Shown in pieces: positions 1-5,690 of a stretch of 14,202 nt of DNA. Position numbers and translations under genes: made by a program. The stretch spans positions 1-14,202 of the forward strand of contig JAGVUJ010000358.1 of the NCBI GenBank assembly GCA_019136325.1, read 5' to 3'. Every line of letters begins with the position of its first letter. Within the stretch, counting starts at the first letter, position 1. The stretch comes from Deltaproteobacteria bacterium (GTDB lineage Bacteria; Desulfobacterota; Syntrophia; Syntrophales; Smithellaceae). The notes under the pieces were generated by a model. That model was not told where the DNA came from. It was given only the letters and a program-made list of their open reading frames with translations, and did no database searches.

Positions 1-83
1 TAAAAAAATGCCAGCCCCGGAATGGTCATTAACAAAACCAGGGCGCTGGCTGTCAGAACCCACGCTGTATTTCCAGAATCCAT
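1..83 (-). CDS. amt: Ammonium transporter (Amt family), N-terminal fragment
   Basis: Only the first 27 full codons are inside the window; the gene runs off the left edge. The translation begins MDSGNTAWVLTASALVLLMT and continues IPGLAFF. This is the opening of the mature part and first membrane helix of Amt/Mep ammonium channels, where 'NTAWVL.SA.LVL.MT.PGLA.FY' is highly conserved. Amt proteins conduct ammonium/ammonia across the inner membrane and often sit next to a PII (glnK) gene, which would lie outside this window. The ATG at 83-81 has a strong ribosome binding site, AGGAGGT, on the minus strand at 97-91. No separate signal peptide is visible, since the first helix starts almost at once. 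A sigma-54 type promoter lies 43 bases upstream, which fits nitrogen control. The family call is confident from the motif, but pore residues cannot be checked. Confidence 0.85.
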   Translation of the reverse strand, partial: MDSGNTAWVLTASALVLLMTIPGLAFF

Positions 84-125
84 AATCAATACCTCCTGAT
101 GAATTTATCCTTCGCCTGTATTATG

Positions 126-140
126 GCAAGGACAATGCCA
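126..140 (-). promoter_or_regulatory. Sigma-54 (-24/-12) promoter of amt
   Basis: Read on the minus strand the element is TGGCAT-TGTCC-TTGC, matching the sigma-54 consensus TGGCAC-N5-TTGC at all positions but one, with the correct GG-to-GC spacing. It lies about 43 bases upstream of the amt start codon, giving a predicted leader of about 30 bases. Sigma-54 promoters driven by NtrC are common for amt genes. No clear NtrC site was found upstream. The element is also a short inverted repeat (TGGCA...TGCCA), so some of the match could reflect dyad symmetry. Confidence 0.7.
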
Positions 141-376
141 AAACCCTTAATTATCTGTAAATTGTTGTAATAACTGAATAATAAATGAAACTATCGCGCT
201 TAAAAACAGAACAATATTGTATCTATTTAATAAAGAAGACAGAAATATGTGTCTGAATTTTCCCTGACGGAAACAAACCGGTCCGCCTTAATGGATTTAA
301 AAAAGATCAAAAATGTTTCATCAAAGAATACAAAAAAAGATTCATAAGCGTACATAAACATCCATTTAAATGCTTA

Positions 377-391
377 TGGCACAAAAATTGA
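377..391 (+). promoter_or_regulatory. Possible sigma-54-like promoter of the PEP-binding gene
   Basis: TGGCAC-AAAAA-TTGA matches the -24 box perfectly, with correct spacing, but has A in place of the C of the -12 GC. Transcription would start near 403, giving a leader of about 180 bases before the ATG at 586. The mismatch falls in a conserved position, so this is tentative. Confidence 0.3.
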
Positions 392-407
392 TATATTTAA
401 TATCATA

Positions 408-437
408 TGCCTTTCGAATATTGCCGTTGAAAGGCAA
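408..437 (+). other. Alternative stem-loops in leader of PEP-binding gene
   Basis: The segment TGCCTTTC (408-415) pairs perfectly with GAAAGGCA (429-436), giving an 8-bp stem with a 13-base loop. A second stem, TTGCC (421-425) with GGCAA (433-437), competes for the same 3' arm. The element sits between the possible promoter at 377-391 and the start codon at 586. Whether the two alternatives form a switch is speculation. Confidence 0.3.
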
Positions 438-585
438 ATAGATGTTTCCAAGAAAGCTTTTTTGCTGTAAGTATTCGGTTAAGCTTGGTATTTTAAAAAC
501 AGGGATGATGTGCTCGCATACCGCCAGTATATTACTGCGGTTTAGCGAAGTACAAAATTGTTCCATCAACAAAGGAAGATGCATT

Positions 586-3174
586 ATGACACCTTATGCC
601 AGAGTCAGCACAGGAATGAACAGCCTGGATGAAATTCTCAATTATCTGCAGATGGGCGACAATGTCGTTCTCCAGGTTGACGATATTGATGATTATAAAA
701 AATTTGTCGATCCTTACGTGGAAAGCGCGCTGGCACGCCGTCACCGCCTCGTTTACATGCGCTTTGCCAATCATCCACCGCTTGTGGAACCCGGCAAAAA
801 AGTTAAAGTCTATAAGCTCAACGCCAATAAGGGATTTGAATCCTTCTCCACGCAGGTTCATAATATTATCCGGGATGAAGGACGAGACGTGTTTTATGTT
901 TTCGACTGTCTGTCTGATCTGCTGATGGCCTGGGCAACCGACCTGATGATCGGCAATTTTTTCGTCATCACCTGTCCCTACTTGTTTGAATTGAACACAG
1001 TGGCCTATTTTGCCATTCTGCGCAGCAATCACTCTTTCAAAACCGTGGCGCGAATCCGGGAAACCACACAGGTCATGCTGGATATTTATAACAACAACGG
1101 CACCCTCTGCGTTCATCCGCTTAAAGCCTGGAAACGCTACACGCCGACCATGTTTCTGCCGCACATTATGGAAGATGACCGGTTTGTTCCGATTCTCAAC
1201 AGCGCGGACGCGGCCAGTTTTCTTTCCTATCTGACCAACAAAAACTCGACCGGAGGCGTGCGCAACCTCGACTACTGGGACCGGATATTCCTCAAGGCCG
1301 CCACCATTCTGGAGGACCCGGAAGCGGTGCAGGAAAAACAGGAGATGGTGGAATCCCTCTCGCGGGTGTTGATCGGGCGGGAAAAAAGAATGCTGGCGCT
1401 GGTGAAGGAATATTTCACCCTCGACGATCTGGTGGAAATCAAAAAGCGTCTGATCGGCACCGGATTCATCGGCGGCAAATCCGTCGGCATGCTGCTGGCG
1501 CGCAATATTTTGCGGAAAGATCCGACGTTCGATTGGGATGCCGAGCTGGAGTTGCACGATTCTTTTTATATCGGTTCGGATATTTTTTATTCCTACATGG
1601 TTCAAAACGGCTGGTGGAAGCTCTTAATGGAGCAAAAAACCGAGCAGGGCTACTTTGAAGTTGCCAAAGAGCTCAAAAACAAAATGCTGCACGGAATATT
1701 TCCGGATGAAATCAAGGAGCAGTTCCTGCTGATGCTGGAGTATTTCGGCCAGGCGCCGATCATTGTGCGCTCCAGTTCGCTTTTGGAAGATGCTTTCGGC
1801 AATGCCTTTGCCGGGAAGTATGAAAGTTATTTCTGCGTCAACCAGGGCACGCCGGAATTGCGATACAGGCATTTCGAAGAAGCGGTTCGTAAAATTTTCG
1901 CATCCACCATGAACGAAGACGCTCTGACCTACCGCCTGCAACGCGGCATGGCCCAGCAGGACGAGCAGATGGCGCTGCTGGTGCAACGTGTTTCCGGGTC
2001 CCACCGCAATATGTATTTTTTTCCCGATCTGGCGGGAGTGGGGCTTTCTTACAACACGTTCGTCTGGCAGAAAGGCATGGATCCGAAAGCCGGGATGCTG
2101 CGTATTGTCTTCGGCCTGGGCACCCGGGCGGTCAATCGCGTGGAGAACGATTATCCGCGGATTGTCGCGCTTGATGCCCCGCTGATTAAGCCTTACGCCA
2201 AACAGGCAGACATTAAGCGCTTTTCTCAAAACGAAGCGGACGTCCTGAATCTGAAGGAAAATGTGTTTCAAACCTTGCCGGCTGCCGATCTGCTCACCAG
2301 TACATTTGAATCTCACCTGGATATGATCGCCACCCGCGATACGGCTGCGTCGGAATATTTGCAGTCACTGGGCAAGCAAGCAGAGAACGCCTGGATTCTG
2401 ACCTTCGATGAACTGCTGGAAAGTACGCCTTTTGCCAAAACCATGTCCCTGCTGCTCAAAAAACTGGAACAGGTCTATCGCTATCCGGTGGATATTGAAT
2501 TTACAGTCAATTTTAATGCTCAAAACAAACCCAAAATCAACCTGCTGCAATGCCGGCCTTTCCAGACCAAGGGACATTACAGCCGCGTGGAACTTCCTGA
2601 AAAAATCAACAAATCACAGATTCTGCTGCAGCAGGAGGCAAATTTCATGGGCGGCAGCGTATATCAGGCCATCTCCCGCATCATTTATATTGACCCCAAA
2701 GGCTACGCGAAATTACCGCTGTCTGAAAAACACGACGTTGCCAGACTCACCGGGAAGTTGAACAGACAGATCGGGAAACGGGACGCCATGCCGACTATTC
2801 TTCTGGGTCCGGGACGATGGGGAACAACCACGCCGGCCATGGGTGTTCCCGTGACATTTTCGGAAATCAACAACATTACGGCCATCGGTGAAATCGCTTA
2901 TCAGGACGGTTCGTTGATTCCCGACTTGTCCTTCGGTACGCACTTTTTCCAGGACATGGTGGAAATGGATATTTTTTACATGGCCATCTATCCTGAAAAG
3001 AAAGACGTGGTCTTCAATACCGCCTGGATGAAAAAACAGCCGAATGTGCTGACGGATCTAATGCCGGACGACGCGCGGTTCGCTAAAGTGGTTTACGTTT
3101 ACGACGTGCGCAATAAGGATTTACGCCTGCTTTCAGATATCGTAACGCAGAAGATGATTTGTTTTTTCGGATAA
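586..3174 (+). CDS. PEP/pyruvate-binding (PPDK_N) protein with KaiC-like N-terminus
   Basis: Protein of 862 residues, probably cytoplasmic. Residues about 1-200 look like a KaiC/RecA-fold domain (opening MTPYARVSTGMNSLDEIL, a strand ending in DVFYVFDCLSDL near a Walker B position) but there is no Walker A loop, so it is a likely pseudo-ATPase. Residues about 300-660 form the ATP-grasp core of PEP synthase/pyruvate phosphate dikinase: IIVRSSSLLEDAFGNAFAGK (392-411) is the nucleotide-binding motif, and DIEF (636-639) plus LLQCRPF (653-659) close the domain. The last 200 residues carry LLGPGRWG and GTHFFQDM, conserved in a group of PEP/pyruvate-binding proteins of unknown role. The phosphohistidine swivel domain (TSGG..H) and the PEP-binding barrel are absent, so it cannot be a complete PEP synthase; phosphotransfer or kinase function is possible. 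The start at 586 is chosen for AAAGGAAG at 571-578; an in-frame ATG at 442 has no ribosome binding site. Confidence 0.8.
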   Translation: MTPYARVSTGMNSLDEILNYLQMGDNVVLQVDDIDDYKKFVDPYVESALARRHRLVYMRFANHPPLVEPGKKVKVYKLNANKGFESFSTQVHNIIRDEGRDVFYVFDCLSDLLMAWATDLMIGNFFVITCPYLFELNTVAYFAILRSNHSFKTVARIRETTQVMLDIYNNNGTLCVHPLKAWKRYTPTMFLPHIMEDDRFVPILNSADAASFLSYLTNKNSTGGVRNLDYWDRIFLKAATILEDPEAVQEKQEMVESLSRVLIGREKRMLALVKEYFTLDDLVEIKKRLIGTGFIGGKSVGMLLARNILRKDPTFDWDAELELHDSFYIGSDIFYSYMVQNGWWKLLMEQKTEQGYFEVAKELKNKMLHGIFPDEIKEQFLLMLEYFGQAPIIVRSSSLLEDAFGNAFAGKYESYFCVNQGTPELRYRHFEEAVRKIFASTMNEDALTYRLQRGMAQQDEQMALLVQRVSGSHRNMYFFPDLAGVGLSYNTFVWQKGMDPKAGMLRIVFGLGTRAVNRVENDYPRIVALDAPLIKPYAKQADIKRFSQNEADVLNLKENVFQTLPAADLLTSTFESHLDMIATRDTAASEYLQSLGKQAENAWILTFDELLESTPFAKTMSLLLKKLEQVYRYPVDIEFTVNFNAQNKPKINLLQCRPFQTKGHYSRVELPEKINKSQILLQQEANFMGGSVYQAISRIIYIDPKGYAKLPLSEKHDVARLTGKLNRQIGKRDAMPTILLGPGRWGTTTPAMGVPVTFSEINNITAIGEIAYQDGSLIPDLSFGTHFFQDMVEMDIFYMAIYPEKKDVVFNTAWMKKQPNVLTDLMPDDARFAKVVYVYDVRNKDLRLLSDIVTQKMICFFG

Positions 3175-3180
3175 ACACCG

Positions 3181-3198
3181 TCGTCTTTTTCAAGACGA
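3181..3198. terminator. Perfect hairpin between convergent genes
   Basis: TCGTCTT (3181-3187), a 4-base loop, then AAGACGA (3192-3198) form a perfect 7-bp stem in the 57-base gap between the two convergent stop codons. No real T-tract follows on either strand, so it would be a weak or factor-assisted bidirectional terminator, or merely an RNA 3'-end stabiliser. Confidence 0.35.
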
Positions 3199-3231
3199 TT
3201 GATATTCATCAAGCGGTAAAACGACCTTCGT

Positions 3232-4554
3232 TTATTTACGGCGAAAGATCATCAAATCGCTGTTTTTTTCTCTTTCCAGGCTGAGTTTTTGAATGCCGAC
3301 CCCTTCCATAAGAGGAACGTCACGCGTACAGGCCAAGGCGATAATATGGGTGTCTGTCGCAAACAATGAGATAGCAACATGACCGGAGACGCCGTAGTTT
3401 CTATTGCGAACCACGCGTCCTTCTTCTTCGGGACGGCGTAAGCATATTATGTCGCCGGGCTTTATAAAAGCCTTCACATTGGGTTTCAGCGCGGGGATGA
3501 ATCCGGCATTGAGCCAACCAAACTCAGGCGTTTGGGCGTAAATCCCGTCGCGTATTCCAACCCCGGTTTTGATTCGGTAAAACTGCATGACATCATAGGA
3601 TGTAATCGAGTAGGGAGCGCTTAATATCCGATGAAACACCCAAGACGAGCAATCCTCCGGGTTGGACAGACCCTTATGGGGATTTCGGACACCCTGACCA
3701 TCCGGAAAATACCCGCTGTGAGGAAAAATCAACTCCCCTTGTGACGGGCTGGTGGCACCTTTATAGAAATAGGTAAATGATTCAAAATCCGGATGAATCG
3801 ACGATTTGTTCATTTTTCCGGGCATCGGCATACTATGAAATACGATACTGTGGTTCACCCAGGCCGGATTGTGTTTTCCGGATAAATTGAGCTTTGAAGC
3901 ATTGGCGCGCTCACCGCTCAGCGTCGCCAGCATGGTTAGGATGGCGCCTTTAAAACATGTCGGCCTGAACGATCCGCTGATCATTTCGTCCTCTTTATTG
4001 CGTTCAAGCGTCGTTATCTTCGACAGCGATTCTTCAAATTCCTCAGGCAAAATTCCATGGACCATATCTTCGATATATTCATTCACGATACCTTCGGAAC
4101 CGCTGATCACTTCCTGCAGTTCATTTTGTTTGCATAATTTAAAAGCGGCATCCTTCTCAGAGTTCTTGGCCTGGTCTAATTTTTTATTGAATGCATTGAT
4201 GATTTCAAGATCACGATTTATTCTTTCCAGCACCCGATCTTCAAAGTCGCCGACGGACAAACCGCTTTTTTTAAACCGATCCCTTAAAATACCCAGCAAT
4301 TGCTTTGTTTCTTTCAGGGTCAGCTTTCGATGTTGTTCTTCAACACCAAAAGCCTTCTTGAGCATACCGGTTGAATTCAGCTTGATCTGTTCAACGCGTT
4401 TCATCTCCTGATCTGTGATAATATCTTCGCTGTCCATATATTCTTCTGAATATTCCTGATAATCAGATAAATGCGCGCATGAAGACAACAATAACAAACC
4501 AGCGATCAGGCATAGGCATGAAAGGATGCGCATCGTAAAATATTTATATTTCAT
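3232..4554 (-). CDS. Lipoprotein with NlpC/P60-like cysteine peptidase motifs
   Basis: Protein of 440 residues. It begins with a basic start, a hydrophobic stretch and the lipobox LSSC (23-26). Cys26 should be lipidated, and Ala27 at +2 suggests sorting to the outer membrane. Residues about 40-190 are charged and rich in K, E, L and I, probably alpha-helical or coiled coil. The C-terminal part carries NPEDCSSWVF with Cys302 and, after PGDIICLRRP, a GHVAISL segment with His392. Order and spacing resemble the D-C-S-G/S and G-H-V catalytic motifs of NlpC/P60 (C40) peptidoglycan endopeptidases, though overall resemblance is weak and the third catalytic residue is not certain. A role in cell-wall cleavage or remodelling is inferred. 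The first ATG (4554) has GGAG 13 bases upstream, rather far; ATG at residue 8 would also leave a workable signal peptide. It stands alone and has its own sigma-70 promoter. Confidence 0.65.
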   Translation of the reverse strand: MKYKYFTMRILSCLCLIAGLLLLSSCAHLSDYQEYSEEYMDSEDIITDQEMKRVEQIKLNSTGMLKKAFGVEEQHRKLTLKETKQLLGILRDRFKKSGLSVGDFEDRVLERINRDLEIINAFNKKLDQAKNSEKDAAFKLCKQNELQEVISGSEGIVNEYIEDMVHGILPEEFEESLSKITTLERNKEDEMISGSFRPTCFKGAILTMLATLSGERANASKLNLSGKHNPAWVNHSIVFHSMPMPGKMNKSSIHPDFESFTYFYKGATSPSQGELIFPHSGYFPDGQGVRNPHKGLSNPEDCSSWVFHRILSAPYSITSYDVMQFYRIKTGVGIRDGIYAQTPEFGWLNAGFIPALKPNVKAFIKPGDIICLRRPEEEGRVVRNRNYGVSGHVAISLFATDTHIIALACTRDVPLMEGVGIQKLSLEREKNSDLMIFRRK

Positions 4555-4626
4555 TGCAGATATAATTCTCCGTTAAAAAGATAAAACACTCTATTGATAC
4601 TGATGAAATTTCGTTTTCCGGCACGC

Positions 4627-4655
4627 AGCATAAGAGACGCTATCTTGTATGTCAA
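4627..4655 (-). promoter_or_regulatory. Sigma-70 promoter of the lipoprotein gene
   Basis: On the minus strand TTGACA (4655-4650) is followed after exactly 17 bases by TATGCT (4632-4627). This is a consensus -35 with a 4/6 -10 at optimal spacing. Transcription would start near 4620, about 65 bases upstream of the ATG at 4554. Confidence 0.65.
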
Positions 4656-4840
4656 GGAAATATTGACCACACAACGCGCTGCGTGAAGGATGTGGATTGC
4701 GACTGGAATTACATTTTGTGAAATTCGGGACGTTTTCAATCATCCATCCGGATTCTCCAGAGCAGGTCATGTTCCGGGAAAATATTTTTGATCATCAATC
4801 ATTTTTTAGCCGCGTGAATGGATGCAGGTCATCTTCCCTC

Positions 4841-4854
4841 GTCCGGAACCGGAC
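4841..4854. repeat. Short inverted repeat GTCCGG-AA-CCGGAC
   Basis: Perfect 6-bp inverted repeat with a 2-base centre, 73 bases upstream of the tetR -35 box. It could be a regulator site, but it is short enough that chance is a fair alternative. Confidence 0.3.
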
Positions 4855-4926
4855 GCTCCTTTCCCACGCAAATTCCATCCCATCTTCAACCGGCATTCGT
4901 GAATCGCAAATCCGCCGAAAATGTTC

Positions 4927-4955
4927 TTGACTTTATAATATAACACTGTTATCTT
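4927..4955 (+). promoter_or_regulatory. Sigma-70 promoter of the tetR-GRE operon
   Basis: TTGACT (4927-4932), a 17-base spacer and TATCTT (4950-4955) form a plausible promoter, giving a start near 4962 and a leader of about 25 bases before the ATG at 4988. An alternative -10, TATAAT at 4934-4939, lacks a good -35. The -10 lies inside the palindrome at 4942-4964. Confidence 0.55.
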
Positions 4956-4964
4956 AACAGCGCT
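4942..4964. promoter_or_regulatory. Operator-like palindrome over the tetR promoter
   Basis: AACACTGTTA-TCT-TAACAGCGCT is an inverted repeat with 8 of 10 positions symmetrical and a perfect CTGTTA/TAACAG core. It covers the -10 box and likely start site directly in front of a TetR-family gene. That is the usual place and shape of a TetR self-repression operator (inference). Confidence 0.6.
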
Positions 4965-4987
4965 ATTTAATCAATCAGGAGTATTCG

Positions 4988-5659
4988 ATGCCCAAAAAGC
5001 CCATGACCCGAGAAGCCATCGAGACGATGCGAATACGCATTCTGGATACTGCGCTGGACATCATTATCGAAGAAGGATTCGGCAATTTAAGCGTGCGCAA
5101 GCTGGCGTCCCGTCTGGGCGTTACCGCCACCACCATTTACAACTATTACACCAACAAAGATGAAATCAATCTGATGATTCGAATCAGGGGATTCGAAAAG
5201 CTGTATGATCTTCTGCAAAAACGATCGGCCCCGTTCGACGATATTGAAGCTCGCTTGAAAGCCATGATCCGCGCCTACGTCGAGTTCGGCCTGAATCATC
5301 CCAGTTACTACGACATCATGTTCAATCTGCATACGCCCAAATATCTCGATTACGTGGGTACGGAAATAGAAACCCTGGCGCATCGGGAAAAACAAAACGC
5401 GTTGAAATGTCTTGCTCTGTTTATGGAACCCATCAGTGCGTATCTCCCTTCCAGGGGCAGGAAGAAAGAAAAATTTATTTTGTATCAGATTGTTAAATTC
5501 TGGTCGGATATGCACGGGCTGATCACCTTGAAAAACAGCCGCTTGTTTCATGAAGTCCTGGATGAAGTAGATGCCTTCATCAGGGCAAGGACATCGGACA
5601 TGATTGAAGAGATTATTCACCTGCAAAAACGTCTGCAGGACGGAGAAAAAATATTTTAA
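4988..5659 (+). CDS. TetR/AcrR-family transcriptional regulator
   Basis: Protein of 223 residues, typical length for the family. The N-terminal DNA-binding domain is clear: residues 16-60 contain ILDTALDIIIEEGFGNLSVR, then KLASRLGVTATTIYNYYTNK, the helix-turn-helix with the characteristic Y-x-Y/H-x-x-x-K ending. The rest (about 65-223) is an all-helical ligand/dimer domain with YVEFGLNHPSYYDIMF, the pattern of TetR C-terminal domains of the WHG type. The ligand cannot be read from sequence. AGGAG at 4977-4981 is 6 bases from the ATG. It is the first gene of a same-strand run and the GRE gene starts 31 bases after its stop, so it very likely represses the operon and itself through the palindrome at 4942-4964. 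Release by a pathway substrate or acyl-type intermediate is an inference from context. Confidence 0.9.
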   Translation: MPKKPMTREAIETMRIRILDTALDIIIEEGFGNLSVRKLASRLGVTATTIYNYYTNKDEINLMIRIRGFEKLYDLLQKRSAPFDDIEARLKAMIRAYVEFGLNHPSYYDIMFNLHTPKYLDYVGTEIETLAHREKQNALKCLALFMEPISAYLPSRGRKKEKFILYQIVKFWSDMHGLITLKNSRLFHEVLDEVDAFIRARTSDMIEEIIHLQKRLQDGEKIF

Positions 5660-5690
5660 TATAGATCGTTTAATGGAAGGGAGGTATTCC

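Larger units (their letters stand above)
84..585. other. AT-rich divergent intergenic region, amt / PEP-binding gene
   Basis: This 502-base stretch separates two divergent genes. It holds the amt ribosome binding site and sigma-54 promoter, a perfect 10-bp palindrome ACAATATTGT at 211-220, a weaker sigma-54-like element on the plus strand at 377-391, and two mutually exclusive small stems at 408-437. I found no convincing coding sequence. The frame open from 442 to 585 lacks a ribosome binding site and has an unlikely composition, so it is treated as leader. Confidence 0.6.
4555..4987. other. Divergent intergenic region, lipoprotein / tetR operon
   Basis: This 433-base region holds the minus-strand promoter of the lipoprotein gene (4627-4655), a short palindrome at 4841-4854 and the promoter plus operator-like repeat of the tetR operon (4927-4964). 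Short frames of 62 codons (minus, 4551-4739) and 77 codons (plus, 4697-4930) lack a ribosome binding site and recognisable sequence, so I do not call genes. About 200 bases in the middle (roughly 4660-4920) show nothing else I can interpret. Confidence 0.6.

Noticed and set aside
442..585. N-terminal extension of the PEP-binding protein to an ATG at 442
   Set aside because: No ribosome binding site at 442; the added 48 residues (cysteine-rich, no family similarity) lie in AT-rich leader with stems, while 586 has AAAGGAAG at good distance.
532..1605. 357-codon open frame on the minus strand
   Set aside because: Antisense to the clear PEP-binding coding region; residue composition (H, R, F, Q-rich) is typical of a shadow frame.
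3869..4411. 180-codon open frame on the plus strand
   Set aside because: Serine/leucine-rich shadow opposite the lipoprotein gene; no ribosome binding site or recognisable motif.
4551..4739. 62-codon minus frame whose stop overlaps the lipoprotein ATG (ATGA)
   Set aside because: It would need a TTG start, has no family resemblance, and the sigma-70 promoter at 4627-4655 lies inside it.
4697..4930. 77-codon plus frame before tetR
   Set aside because: No ribosome binding site, no recognisable sequence, and it runs into the tetR -35 box.
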